A DNA stretch of 64,000 nt from Bifidobacterium sp. WK041_4_12. Its GTDB lineage: Bacteria; Actinomycetota; Actinomycetes; Actinomycetales; Bifidobacteriaceae. Made by a program: the position numbers and the translations under genes. Shown piece by piece: positions 8,403-18,171 of the stretch. The notes beneath the pieces were generated by a model, which saw nothing but the letters and a program-made list of their open reading frames with translations, had not been told where the DNA came from and made no database searches. Within the stretch, counting starts at the first letter, position 1, and the number at the start of each line of letters is the position of its first letter. The stretch covers positions 434,001 to 498,000 of the forward strand of contig NZ_CP129674.1 in assembly GCF_041080795.1 (NCBI RefSeq), given 5' to 3'.

Positions 8403-9539
8403 TTGGAAGAGACAGCTACTGGCAGAGCACCTGGAAAACTCTATGTGGCAGGTGAATATGCGGTTGTCGAACCCGGCCATCGCGCGATCGTCGTCGCGGT
8501 AAACCGTTTTCTTGTCGTGCAGGTTCGAGCCTCCCAGCATGGCTCCTCTCAAGGATCATTGCAGTCGAGCAGATTGACGCAGCAGTCTGTTCGCTGGCAT
8601 CGCAGCCAGGACACGATAGTCGTAGACTCCGCAGACCAATCGGGCTGGGGATTTATCATCAACGCCATCCGCATGGTCGAAAAACTTGCATGTGAAGCGG
8701 GAACATCGTTGACATACTGCGATATCGCTGTGTCAAGCAGCTTGGACGATGCATCGGGAAAGAAATATGGCCTTGGCTCTTCAGCCGCGGTCACCGTTGC
8801 CACGGTTCAGGCACTCTGCAGCTTCTACGGCCTTGACGTCAGTGAAATGGAACGTTACAAACTCGCCTTCCTAGCAGCGAACGAAGTGCAATCCTCCGGT
8901 TCGGGCGGCGACATCGCTGCAGGCACCTTTCAGGGCTGCATTGCATACAGTTCGCCGGACCGTGCATGGATATCGTCACACAGCGCAGAGGCATCGCTGA
9001 GCGTTGCACAGCTTATCCAGATGGATTGGCCGGGATTGTCAATCGAACGTCTGCCAATACCCAAGGCCATGCGCTTCCTCGTCGGATGGACAGGAGCACC
9101 CGCTTCGACTCCTGAACTGGTCGCCAACGTTCAGCACAGCGTGCATCAAGAAGACACGCATCAGCATCATGCACCGTCCGATCACCCTGAGCGCAGCTAC
9201 GCACAGTTCATACAGCGCAGCGATGCCTGCGTCCAATCCATGGCTCACGCCTTCAGACATGGCGATATCGCTGCAATCCAGACACAGATTCGAGAGGCGA
9301 GGCAAACTTTGCTCAGTCTCACCGAGATAACCGGCGCAGTCGTTGAAACACCGGCATTGCATCGTTTGGTGAGCATTGCCGAATCCCACGGCGCTGCAGC
9401 AAAAAGTTCTGGAGCAGGGGGAGGCGATTGCGGCATCGCCATCTGTGGAATGGACGTTGATGCGCATGCGATTCAGCACGACTGGCATGAATGCGGCATC
9501 GAGGCTTTGGACCTGCACATCAGCACGGGGGACGAATAA
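8403..9539 (+). CDS. mvaK2: Phosphomevalonate kinase
   Basis: A GHMP kinase of the bacterial phosphomevalonate kinase type, making 5-diphosphomevalonate. APGKLYVAGEYAVVEPG sits at about residues 9-25, the KYGLGSSAAVTVAT loop near 120, and KSSGAGGGDCGIAI near 335. The start is taken as TTG at 8403 because AAGGA lies seven bases upstream and it places the first motif near the N-terminus as in homologues; a GTG at 8355, overlapping the mvaD stop, is an alternative. The family is usually 330-370 residues, consistent with 378. A His-rich loop (HSVHQEDTHQHH) near residue 245 is unusual. The gene follows mvaD directly and precedes fni by two bases. Confidence 0.9.
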   Translation: MEETATGRAPGKLYVAGEYAVVEPGHRAIVVAVNRFLVVQVRASQHGSSQGSLQSSRLTQQSVRWHRSQDTIVVDSADQSGWGFIINAIRMVEKLACEAGTSLTYCDIAVSSSLDDASGKKYGLGSSAAVTVATVQALCSFYGLDVSEMERYKLAFLAANEVQSSGSGGDIAAGTFQGCIAYSSPDRAWISSHSAEASLSVAQLIQMDWPGLSIERLPIPKAMRFLVGWTGAPASTPELVANVQHSVHQEDTHQHHAPSDHPERSYAQFIQRSDACVQSMAHAFRHGDIAAIQTQIREARQTLLSLTEITGAVVETPALHRLVSIAESHGAAAKSSGAGGGDCGIAICGMDVDAHAIQHDWHECGIEALDLHISTGDE

Positions 9540-9541
9540 CC

Positions 9542-10762
9542 ATGTCAAGCAGTAGCAAGCATGAACACCCTGATTTCTCAAGTTTCTCAAGATTCCCAGC
9601 TTCCACTGACGCATCCCGTGCATCAGACGAGCAGATTCATACAGCCGCGGAACGCTCGCATGCTCGCAAGGACGACCATGTGAGACTGGCAAACAGCCAG
9701 CACGAGGCCGAAAGCCGTAATGCCTTTGACGATGTCAGATTCGTTCACAACAGCTTCCCCGACATTGCCGTCAACGACGTTGATCTCCACACGGACGTGC
9801 TTGGCGCACGCTGGGAGCTACCCTTCTATATCAACGCCATGACCGGAGGTTCCGAACACACCGGAGCCGTGAATGCATCGCTGGCAGAGGCCGCCAACGC
9901 GACAGGCATCTCCATAGCCTCGGGCTCACAGCACGCAGCCTTGCGCGATCCGACGCTCACGCCTACGTTCGCAACGCTCAGAGAGCACACGCAAGGCTTT
10001 CTCATAGCCAATGTCGGGCCGAGCGTGACTGCCGCACAGGCGCAGCAGGCCGTCGAGATGATTGACGCCAATGCCCTGCAAATCCACGTCAACGCAGCCC
10101 AGGAGATCGTCATGCCTGAAGGCGACCGTGACTTCAGCGAGTGGAAGGCGACCATCGATGCGATTGCGCAGACGGTTCAGGTTCCCGTCATCGTCAAAGA
10201 GGTCGGCTTCGGCATGAGCCAGGCAACGATCCGATATCTGGGCACCACGCAGGTAGCCGCAATCGACGTGAGCGGCAAAGGCGGGACCGACTTCATCTCC
10301 ATCGAGAATCAGCGCAGGCAGCGTCTCGAATTCAGCTACATGACCGGATGGGGAGAATCAACGGTGCTGAGTCTGATGAACGCTGCCGCAGTGAACCATG
10401 ATTCGTGCCGTAAACCCAGCATCATTCAAGAAGAGGCGCAACAACATCGTGCCAAGCCGCAGGTGATCGCTTCCGGTGGTGTCAGAACGCCACTTGACAT
10501 TGCCGTGGCGCTATCCATGGGTGCTCAGGCAGTCGGGGTTTCCGGGCATTTCCTGCATACGCTGATGACATCCGGCACGGATGGCCTGATTGCAGAAATC
10601 GAACGGTGGAAGCAGCAGCTACGCTCCATCATGACCTTGCTAGGAGCACGTTCTGTCGCGGAGCTATCGAAGACTGATCTTCTCATCACCGGAAAGACGG
10701 CGCAGGAGGCCGAACTGCTCGGAATTTCACTGAAAGGCTATGCAAATCGCTCGGTTCAGTGA
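9542..10762 (+). CDS. fni: Type 2 isopentenyl-diphosphate delta-isomerase
   Basis: FMN- and NADPH-dependent enzyme interconverting isopentenyl and dimethylallyl diphosphate. Seen motifs: INAMTGGSEHTGAVN (about residue 97-111), IASGSQHAAL, NVGPS, IQIHVN-like LQIHVNAAQEIVMPEGDRDF, VKEVGFGMS, DVSGKGGTDF with FISIENQRR, and IASGGVRTPLDIAVALSMGA with the phosphate-binding VGVSG. The start at 9542 follows GGGGGA. An N-terminal extension of about 40 residues rich in Ser and His precedes the family's usual RKDDHVRLA beginning. It ends the mevalonate operon; HMG-CoA synthase and reductase genes, needed to make mevalonate, are not in this window. Confidence 0.93.
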   Translation: MSSSSKHEHPDFSSFSRFPASTDASRASDEQIHTAAERSHARKDDHVRLANSQHEAESRNAFDDVRFVHNSFPDIAVNDVDLHTDVLGARWELPFYINAMTGGSEHTGAVNASLAEAANATGISIASGSQHAALRDPTLTPTFATLREHTQGFLIANVGPSVTAAQAQQAVEMIDANALQIHVNAAQEIVMPEGDRDFSEWKATIDAIAQTVQVPVIVKEVGFGMSQATIRYLGTTQVAAIDVSGKGGTDFISIENQRRQRLEFSYMTGWGESTVLSLMNAAAVNHDSCRKPSIIQEEAQQHRAKPQVIASGGVRTPLDIAVALSMGAQAVGVSGHFLHTLMTSGTDGLIAEIERWKQQLRSIMTLLGARSVAELSKTDLLITGKTAQEAELLGISLKGYANRSVQ

Positions 10763-10956
10763 GTGGACTACTATTAATATGTCCTTTTTGCATAATCAGA
10801 TTTTCTGATGAACACCATGGTGACATCGTTGGGAGAAAGCCGTCTGCATGACGGCAGTTGGTTGAGAGCGAGATAGGGAAACGGCCGGTTGAGACTGGCG
10901 ATGGACGCAATAAGAGAGCAGTTGAGCACGACTGCAGAAGGCGAGTAAGCGACTCG

Positions 10957-13900
10957 ATGACAGTTGAGATGACGGAAACAGTACCGGAGCGGCAAATTCG
11001 GCGATATTTCGGGACTCGAGCATATAACCGCGCATATGAGGTGATATCCAGCGGACGCATGCATTCCATGAGAAGCGCGAAGAAACATGAAGGCACGCCA
11101 GACGCTCAGCTCATGCTCTCCGCAGAGGTAGAAAGCACCGCTCCCGTGGTTTCCACGCGATTCCACTCATCAGTTGGCAGCGCCGACTACCAGGTCAGCG
11201 CCGCGATTCGGATTCCAGACGGTAAGATCATATCGATCTCATGCACGTGCCCCGCCTTCAATCGCATGGGCGCAGGCTGCAAACACACCGTTGCACTGAT
11301 CAAGCAATATAACGAACATCCCGAACTGTTCCTCGGCTCAAGCGTGCCACGCGCTCCCTTGCAACACAAGGCGAGTCATAAAGGCACTACGCGAATCCTG
11401 AGAAGGTTCATGCGTCAGCGCGATGCCGAGCAAAGTGCCGAGGCCAAAAACCGTCAGATAGCGCTCTTGAAGGAAATCAGCACCGTATCCGAGGCGGCAG
11501 GTGGCCATGCACATTCGGACATGCGCAAGAACATGCCTGACGGCAGCGTGCGCCTACACCCGAGCATCGAATGTGCTGCGCGTGGCTGGTCGCTGCGGCT
11601 TCGCATCCTTGTGCCTTCACGCAACATCAACTATGTGGTCAAGGACATTCAGGGCATGATCGACGCCTTTCGCGCTCGCGACTATTTCTCGTATGGTCAG
11701 CGTCTTTCTTTCATCCATACGATGGAAGCTCTCGAGCCACGTTCTCGTGAGGTACTGGGCATCGTTGACCGTGCTCTCGAAATCCGAAAGAGTCTGGCTT
11801 CCGAACGCAGCTCAGGCTATTATGCGGAGCATTATCAGCCGAAGATAGCAGTGCTGCAACTTTCTGACTCTGAGACCGCAGAATTGCTGGAACTGTTCGT
11901 CGGCTCGGACGAAACCATCGACTATGCCCCGCCGCAGGAACTCTTCGAGGCTTCCGGCCCGGCGCGTGTGGTTGACGGCGATCCCGATCTGGGGATTCGG
12001 ATTGTCCCCGAGCATGGCTCAGCAGAGCACAATTCTTCAGATATGAAATCTACTGATCTGGAATCTACTGAGAGGTCTGATTCCTTCCAGTCGCAGACCG
12101 ATCACGATTCGGGATATCTTATTCAGCATGCCGCTGTCGCCGAACGGTTCATCCCTGGCAGGAATTCATCCTTCGTGGTGATTCGTCCCGTTGAAACACC
12201 TTCGCGCACCGTGCAGGCAATCGAAAGGAATGCGGCTCTTGCAGCCTTGGCCGACACGTCGAAAGCTTCAACATCGAATCCTTCAACATCGATGCCTTCT
12301 CTGGCTTCGCAGAGCATGGTCGTCAACCAGGCTGTTATTTATCGTTGCAGTCAGTATTTCGTGAACCATCGTGAGCTTATCTCAGCCCTCTGCGCTGAGG
12401 GCGATCCAGATGGGCTCTATCTCGGTGAGGATGATGTGGAGGCCTTCACTCGCACCATTCTGCCATTTCTTGCTGCCCCTGCTGAAGTGCAGGCTGCGTC
12501 AGAGAACAGCGATGCCGCAAACGCTGTCCATACAGACGCTGCCCATACAGACTCTGGCAGTGCCAGCTCTGGCAATCAGCCATCACGTTCTGTAAGGCAG
12601 AACCATATCATCGCGGAAGTCCCGGAAGAACTGTTGCAGCTGCGCACCGAACCCTGCCTCATCGAGTGCTATCTCGACCGTGACAGTGAAGGCATCACCT
12701 GCGATGTGCAGGCCAGATATGGTGATGTGAGCTTCCACGTATTTTCTGGAATCGACGTCAACGACAGCAAGGGAATCAAACGCGACAGAGACACCGAACG
12801 CTTGGCGGTCGAGGCAGTGCGCCAATACTTCCCCATGCCTGAGGGCACGACCGCACGCATCGAAGAATCCGACAACAAGGCAATATACAAGCTCATCACC
12901 GAGGGATTGACCATCTTGAAAAGCCTCGGCACTGTATTTGCAACGCCAGCCTTCGATGGACTGACCGACATGCCGAAGCCAATCATTGGCGTTGGCCTGA
13001 ACATGAAATCTGGGCTGGTCGAGATTTCACCGATTGCCGACGAAATCGACCCGGATGAGGTGCAAGAGCTGCTGCAAAGCTACCGCAAGCATCGCCGCTT
13101 CCACAGACTGCGCAACGGCACCTTCATCGACATGGGAACGGTCGATACCCACAAACTCGACGATATCGCCGACGACCTTGCCATCAAGCAGAGCGCATTT
13201 GCGTCAGGCAGCGTCGAGCTGCCCGCTTTCGAAGCGTATTACCTCGATAGTCAGGTTCCTGATTCTGCGAAATCCGACAGCTTCAAGGCATATGTGCAGG
13301 AGTTGAAGGTCATAGACCCATCCCGATATTCCTTGCCTGAATCCTTGCAGGGTGTGCTGCGGCCATATCAGGCGGAGGGCTTCAGATGGCTGAGCGCCGT
13401 GTGCGACAAGGGATTCGGTGGCATTCTGGCAGACGAGATGGGCTTGGGCAAGACCGCACAGCTGCTTTCCTTCCTGCTGGCTCGCCAGAAGGAAGCGAGA
13501 GCGACGGGACCCAACCTGATCGTATGCCCGGCATCACTGGTCTATAACTGGGCTGCAGAAGCTGAGAAGTTCGCTCCAGAATTGAAGGTCGTGGTGGCGT
13601 CGGGCACGAAGTCCGAACGTCATGAATTGCTGGAACAGGCACGAGCGTCGAGCGTTGACCGAGCGGAGCACGCCACATCCTCGGCAAAGGCTCCCGACGT
13701 GATCATCACGTCATATGACCTGCTACGCCGCGACCTGAGCGACTATAAGACCTTGGAATGCTATTGCATGGTGCTGGACGAGGCACAATATGTCAAGAAT
13801 CATGCCACCAAGTCATCTCGTGCCGTGCGATCGATCAAGACGCTGCATCGATTTGCCCTGACAGGTACGCCAATCGAGAATCGTCTTTCGGAACTGTGGA

Positions 13901-14805
13901 GCATCTTCGACTTCCTGATGCCGGGAATCCTAGGATCCTATGCCCACTTCCGTGAACGCTTTGAAATGCCCATTCTGAGCGGTGACCGGCATGTTCAGAT
14001 GAAGCTGCAAGGGTTCATCGGGCCGTTCATCATACGACGTCTGAAGTCTGAAGTGCTGAAGGACCTGCCTGACAAGATCGAAAATGTCATCACCGTGAAA
14101 CTTCAGGGAGAGCAGCGAAAGCTCTATGCCGCACTGGAACAGCGTCTACGCGATACGCTTACGCATCAGACCGATCCCGATTTCACAGAGGGGAAGCTGC
14201 TCGTCTTGGCTCAGCTCACCAAGTTGCGCCAGGTATGCTGCGACCCACGCCTGCTCTTTGCCGATGCAGCAGCAGGCAAGGGCGAATCCGCAAAGTTGGA
14301 TGCCATCGAAGATCTGGTGTCAACATCTCAGGATGGCGGACGCAAGATGCTCATCTTCTCGCAGTTCACAAGCTATCTCGACTTGATCGCGGAACGTCTC
14401 CGCGCAGACGGTGTGGCATACGATGTCATAACAGGAGCAACGCCGAAGAAGAAGCGTCTCGATCTGGTCAACCAGTTCAACAAGGACGATACGCCAGTGT
14501 TCCTGATTTCATTGAAAGCCGGGAATACAGGCTTGAATCTGACCGGCGCATGCGTGGTGGTGCATGCCGATCCGTGGTGGAATGCTGCTGCGCAGAATCA
14601 GGCGACCGATCGTGCTCACCGCATCGGTCAGACGCAGGATGTCAATGTCTATCAGGTCGTAGCTCAAGACACCATTGAGGAGCGAATCCTGAAGCTTCAG
14701 CATTCCAAGTCTGATCTTGCTTCCCGCTTCGTGGATTCCGCATCCCGTTCCGGCCAGTCCATGTCGTCCCTGACCAAGGACGATCTGCTCTCGCTGCTTT
14801 CGTGA
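10957..14805 (+). CDS. SNF2-family helicase with SWIM zinc finger
   Basis: A large DNA-dependent ATPase of the SNF2/RapA-like group. A SWIM zinc finger (CTCPAFNRMGAGCKH) lies at about residues 93-108, followed by a long SNF2-associated region. The helicase core begins near residue 790: RPYQAEGFRWL, Walker A ILADEMGLGKTAQ (about 822), the VLDEAQYVKN box, ALTGTPIENRLSELWSIFDFL, and in the second RecA domain SLKAGNTGLNLTGA and ATDRAHRIGQTQDV. Family members remodel protein-DNA or RNA polymerase complexes. The start is uncertain: ATG 10957 or 10969 are both plausible. Low-complexity repeats (STSNPSTSMPS and AHTD units) sit in the middle. Length of 1282 residues is typical for actinobacterial homologues. 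Confidence 0.9.
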   Translation: MTVEMTETVPERQIRRYFGTRAYNRAYEVISSGRMHSMRSAKKHEGTPDAQLMLSAEVESTAPVVSTRFHSSVGSADYQVSAAIRIPDGKIISISCTCPAFNRMGAGCKHTVALIKQYNEHPELFLGSSVPRAPLQHKASHKGTTRILRRFMRQRDAEQSAEAKNRQIALLKEISTVSEAAGGHAHSDMRKNMPDGSVRLHPSIECAARGWSLRLRILVPSRNINYVVKDIQGMIDAFRARDYFSYGQRLSFIHTMEALEPRSREVLGIVDRALEIRKSLASERSSGYYAEHYQPKIAVLQLSDSETAELLELFVGSDETIDYAPPQELFEASGPARVVDGDPDLGIRIVPEHGSAEHNSSDMKSTDLESTERSDSFQSQTDHDSGYLIQHAAVAERFIPGRNSSFVVIRPVETPSRTVQAIERNAALAALADTSKASTSNPSTSMPSLASQSMVVNQAVIYRCSQYFVNHRELISALCAEGDPDGLYLGEDDVEAFTRTILPFLAAPAEVQAASENSDAANAVHTDAAHTDSGSASSGNQPSRSVRQNHIIAEVPEELLQLRTEPCLIECYLDRDSEGITCDVQARYGDVSFHVFSGIDVNDSKGIKRDRDTERLAVEAVRQYFPMPEGTTARIEESDNKAIYKLITEGLTILKSLGTVFATPAFDGLTDMPKPIIGVGLNMKSGLVEISPIADEIDPDEVQELLQSYRKHRRFHRLRNGTFIDMGTVDTHKLDDIADDLAIKQSAFASGSVELPAFEAYYLDSQVPDSAKSDSFKAYVQELKVIDPSRYSLPESLQGVLRPYQAEGFRWLSAVCDKGFGGILADEMGLGKTAQLLSFLLARQKEARATGPNLIVCPASLVYNWAAEAEKFAPELKVVVASGTKSERHELLEQARASSVDRAEHATSSAKAPDVIITSYDLLRRDLSDYKTLECYCMVLDEAQYVKNHATKSSRAVRSIKTLHRFALTGTPIENRLSELWSIFDFLMPGILGSYAHFRERFEMPILSGDRHVQMKLQGFIGPFIIRRLKSEVLKDLPDKIENVITVKLQGEQRKLYAALEQRLRDTLTHQTDPDFTEGKLLVLAQLTKLRQVCCDPRLLFADAAAGKGESAKLDAIEDLVSTSQDGGRKMLIFSQFTSYLDLIAERLRADGVAYDVITGATPKKKRLDLVNQFNKDDTPVFLISLKAGNTGLNLTGACVVVHADPWWNAAAQNQATDRAHRIGQTQDVNVYQVVAQDTIEERILKLQHSKSDLASRFVDSASRSGQSMSSLTKDDLLSLLS

Positions 14806-14895
14806 GCGACAGAGGTGTTCCAACACGCTTTTGCCATACGTAACCGGTCACTGAATCATCGGCGGTGGTAGCATTTTTCGCATGGGGGTGCGTGA

Positions 14896-15597
14896 TTGAG
14901 CGAATCTGAACATGGCCATGGCAAGGGCCCGAAACATGAGCATAGACAAGAGAAGAGTCGGCAGCGCAGAGTCTCGCGCTCTGGACGCCGCACCTCGGCG
15001 ATGTTCGCATTCGGCATTCCCATCGGGCTTGTTGCATTCTTTCTTGGGAAGAGCATTCCGACAGCATTCGTGATCGGATGGGTCAGCGCATGCCTGTTCT
15101 ATCTGGTACGCGTATGGCTGCGCATCGCCAGGCTCGACGGCGAGAGAACCCGCGAACATGCACAGGGCGAGGATCCATCACGGACCATTGCAGATATTGT
15201 GATCGTGGTTTCCAGCATGGTCTCCGTGGCGGCGCTTGTCATCATGATGAGCACAAGTCATGCCTCGCGCGAGCACACTCTGCCGATGGCAGCGCTGACC
15301 TTATCGAGCATTCTGCTCACCTGGGGACTGATTCATACCCTCTATACACTCAGATATGCCGGAATGTACTACGGTCTGGATCATGGATGCGTCGATTTTC
15401 CCGGCACGAAAAACCCGCAATACAGCGACTTTGCCTATCTCGCCTTCACGATGGGCATGACGTTTCAGGTCTCCGACACCGCTCTGACAACTCAAGCCAT
15501 CCGCAAGACCGCGCTGTTCCATACCTTGCTTTCATACCTCTTCAATACGCTGCTGATCGGCGCAACCGTCAATTTTCTCGCTGGCGCGATGCTATGA
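14896..15597 (+). CDS. DUF1345 family membrane protein
   Basis: An integral membrane protein of the DUF1345 family, of unknown function. After a charged His/Lys/Arg-rich N-terminus of about 35 residues come five to six hydrophobic helices. The family core FAYLAFTMGMTFQVSDT and the following TTQAIRKTALFHTLLSYLFN are clear near residue 178-210. The TTG start at 14896 has GGGGGTG six bases upstream. The stop codon lies inside an array of 8-bp tandem repeats (15592-15639). No partner gene is obvious. Confidence 0.82.
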   Translation: MSESEHGHGKGPKHEHRQEKSRQRRVSRSGRRTSAMFAFGIPIGLVAFFLGKSIPTAFVIGWVSACLFYLVRVWLRIARLDGERTREHAQGEDPSRTIADIVIVVSSMVSVAALVIMMSTSHASREHTLPMAALTLSSILLTWGLIHTLYTLRYAGMYYGLDHGCVDFPGTKNPQYSDFAYLAFTMGMTFQVSDTALTTQAIRKTALFHTLLSYLFNTLLIGATVNFLAGAML

Positions 15598-15639
15598 AAC
15601 TGTGAAACTGTGAAGCTATGAAACCGTGATGCTGTGCAG
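15592..15639. repeat. Six tandem 8-bp repeats
   Basis: Six consecutive octamers of the form CTATGAAA, CTGTGAAA, CTGTGAAG, CTATGAAA, CCGTGATG, CTGTGCAG begin in the last codons of the DUF1345 gene and run past its stop. They look like a slippage-prone microsatellite; no regulatory role is evident. Confidence 0.7.
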
Positions 15640-15722
15640 CATTGACCAGTTTCAGACGGCCGTCGGGCACGGCTTGAATGTCGTTACACTGATAGAGAGC
15701 GAAAAAGAATGCGGAGGATGGT

Positions 15723-16337
15723 GTGAAAGAGCATCTCAGTGGTAATCAGATCGATCAAAAGACGCTGAAAGTCACGGTATATTGCGGAGCCGCAACAGGC
15801 AACGATCCCACCTATGCGGATTGGGCAGACCGGTTGGGCACATGGATTGCCGACTCGAATGGTGAGCTGATATTCGGCGCAGGAGGCGTTGGACTCATGG
15901 GCATCGTTGCTAAGAGCGTCCTGAAGCATGGCGGTTCTGCGCATGGCATCATTCCCCAGGCGCTCGCGGAACGCGAACCGCCATACGAAGGATTGACGAC
16001 CGTTGAAGTCGTGCGTGACATGGACGAACGCAAGCGTCGCATGATGGAACTTGGCGATGTATATATCGCATTCCCGGGCGGCCCAGGAACCGTCGAGGAG
16101 ATCACCGAGGCATTTTCGTGGACCAGGATAGGCCTGACTTCGAAACCATGTGTCTTCTTCAATCTGGATGGTTACTGGGATCCAATGCGTACTATGTATC
16201 AGCGCATGGTTGACAACGGTTTCCTCAACCAAGGCTCATTCGACAAGCTGCTGTTCGCCAATTCCTTTGATGACATCATCCCGTGGGTCAGGCAATACGT
16301 TCCGCCAACGGTCCGCACCTACACGCGTACCCAATGA
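15723..16337 (+). CDS. LOG family protein (TIGR00730), putative nucleoside 5'-monophosphate phosphoribohydrolase
   Basis: A Rossmann-type protein of the LOG/lysine-decarboxylase-like family. It carries the signature PGGPGTVEEITE (about residues 118-129) with the upstream MDERKRRM active-site Arg region, and the first loop VYCGAATGN at residue 19. Family members hydrolyse the N-glycosidic bond of nucleoside monophosphates, including cytokinin nucleotides; the bacterial role is often housekeeping. The GTG start at 15723 is preceded by GGAGG. It is a single gene between the DUF1345 gene and the convergent serine dehydratase. Confidence 0.88.
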   Translation: MKEHLSGNQIDQKTLKVTVYCGAATGNDPTYADWADRLGTWIADSNGELIFGAGGVGLMGIVAKSVLKHGGSAHGIIPQALAEREPPYEGLTTVEVVRDMDERKRRMMELGDVYIAFPGGPGTVEEITEAFSWTRIGLTSKPCVFFNLDGYWDPMRTMYQRMVDNGFLNQGSFDKLLFANSFDDIIPWVRQYVPPTVRTYTRTQ

Positions 16338-16412
16338 ATGCCCTCACAACGTCATGCGGTCACGCTTCCGGTTTTTCTAGGAGAGGTGAAGGAGATCGCC
16401 TACCGTTCTGAT

Positions 16413-17954
16413 TCAGCATTCAACAACGTTCACGGCCAGACCGCCACGGGAAGTTTCCTTATATTTATCCATCATGTCGTGACCGGTCTGCTTCATCGTG
16501 TTGATTGCCTGATCGAGGCTTACCATATGTTTGCCTTCGGCGAGCAGAGAGATGCGCGCTGCATTGATGGCAGTCATGCTTGCCATGGCATTGCGTTCTA
16601 TGCAAGGTATCTGAACAAGCCCTGCAACAGGGTCACAGGTCAGTCCAAGGTGATGTTCGATACCAATTTCCGCTGCGTTCTCAATCTGGGCGGGTGTACC
16701 ACCAAGCACGGCGCATAGGCCAGCGGCCGCCATCGAGCAGGCAGAACCGACCTCTCCCTGGCATCCGACCTCAGCGCCAGAAATTGAGGCATTTCTTTTG
16801 AAGAGATAGCCGACTGCACCAGCAGTGAGTAGAAAGCGTTCGATGCCGCGAATGTTCGCCCCTGGTACGAAATACCAGTAATAATGGAGTACGGCTGGAA
16901 TAATGCCAGCAGAACCGTTGGTGGGAGCGGTGACGATTCGTCCGCCACTGGCATTTTCCTCGCTCACTGCCAAGGCAAAAAGATCCACCCACTCCATTTC
17001 CTTTTCTTTCAGCGAGGCTTCGAAGGAATGGTTGCTTTCGCCCAATATGTCGATGTCAGCGGGCTTGAGACTGCGATAGATATGGGCTGCGCGTCGAGGC
17101 ACATGCAGTCCGCCGGGCAGCGTTTCTCGCTTGCTGGTGCAGCCAGCCTGAACGCAGGAATGCATGATATGCCAGATCGAATCCAGTCCGGCAACAATGT
17201 CAGCTTCTGGACGAGAGGCCTTCTCATTGGCCATCATGATCGCTTCAATGCTCATGTGCTTGGCGTCGCACAGTGCGAGCAACTCGTCACATGTGGCAAA
17301 GTCATAGGGAACTGGAGCCGAGTCGCTGTCTTCATTGGCGGGAACATCGCCGATGTCGCCCTGTGAAGTGTCGCTGGCCGGAGTGGTTGTCTCGGCAAGC
17401 CATGTCGAATCGGCTGTCGCATTGTCATGCAGGCCGACGAGAGGGTCATGGGGTGTTCCCTTTCTGATGAAACCGCCTCCTATGGAATACCAGACCTGCT
17501 CATCCAATACGCTGCCTGCGCCGTCGAATGCTTGGAATCTCATGCCGTTTGGGTGGAGCAGCATGCGCTTCCAGCGCTCAAACACGATGTCTTCGCCATA
17601 GTCGAAGGCAATGCGGTGCGTGCCCATCAGATTCAGCGATGAGCTATGCTCGCAGCTCTGCACGATTTCGGCCATGTGATCGGTGTCGACATCAGCGGGC
17701 GTTGCACCTTCGAGACCGGCAAGAATGGCGCGGTCAGTGCCATGTCCGAGACCGGTAAGCGCCAGCGAACCGTAGAGCGTCACCCTGATGCGTCTGATGG
17801 CACACAGCACCCCGCCATCAATTCCGCCAATTCCACCATCGATTCCATGGTCATCCACAGAGCCGATGAACGCTCGCGCTGCGCACATTGGGCCAACGGT
17901 ATGCGACGATGACGGCCCCACGCCGATACTGAAGATGTCTTGAATGCTCAGCAT
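16413..17954 (-). CDS. sdaA: L-serine ammonia-lyase (iron-sulfur type, single chain)
   Basis: Deaminates L-serine to pyruvate and ammonia with a [4Fe-4S] cluster. The N-terminal beta domain begins SIQDIFSIGVGPSSSHTVGPM; the alpha domain contains TAPTNGSAGIIPAVLHYY and the cluster cysteines in SGAEVGCQGEVGSACSM and GLTCDPVAGLVQIPC. Start 17954 has AAGGGA eight bases upstream. At 513 residues it is longer than the common 450-460, owing to a Ser/Asp/Pro-rich linker between the domains (about residues 195-225) and a Gly-Ile-Asp repeat near residue 30. An in-frame upstream extension exists but has no ribosome site. It is convergent with the LOG gene. Confidence 0.93.
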   Translation of the reverse strand: MLSIQDIFSIGVGPSSSHTVGPMCAARAFIGSVDDHGIDGGIGGIDGGVLCAIRRIRVTLYGSLALTGLGHGTDRAILAGLEGATPADVDTDHMAEIVQSCEHSSSLNLMGTHRIAFDYGEDIVFERWKRMLLHPNGMRFQAFDGAGSVLDEQVWYSIGGGFIRKGTPHDPLVGLHDNATADSTWLAETTTPASDTSQGDIGDVPANEDSDSAPVPYDFATCDELLALCDAKHMSIEAIMMANEKASRPEADIVAGLDSIWHIMHSCVQAGCTSKRETLPGGLHVPRRAAHIYRSLKPADIDILGESNHSFEASLKEKEMEWVDLFALAVSEENASGGRIVTAPTNGSAGIIPAVLHYYWYFVPGANIRGIERFLLTAGAVGYLFKRNASISGAEVGCQGEVGSACSMAAAGLCAVLGGTPAQIENAAEIGIEHHLGLTCDPVAGLVQIPCIERNAMASMTAINAARISLLAEGKHMVSLDQAINTMKQTGHDMMDKYKETSRGGLAVNVVEC

Positions 17955-18171
17955 GCTGCTTTCCCTTCCTTGGAAAAGCGTATAACCGAAATGATTCAAA
18001 CAGATATACATATGCTCACTCACAGCGAACACCGTCATGAAGCACCATGTCAGAACGTGTATGGACAGCATTGAAACACCGACCATGCTCTTCAACGGGC
18101 TCTTCAACATGCTCTTCGCTGAGGGGAAAGTTTCATGATTCAGGACTGCCGGTGATGATTACGATGGCATC

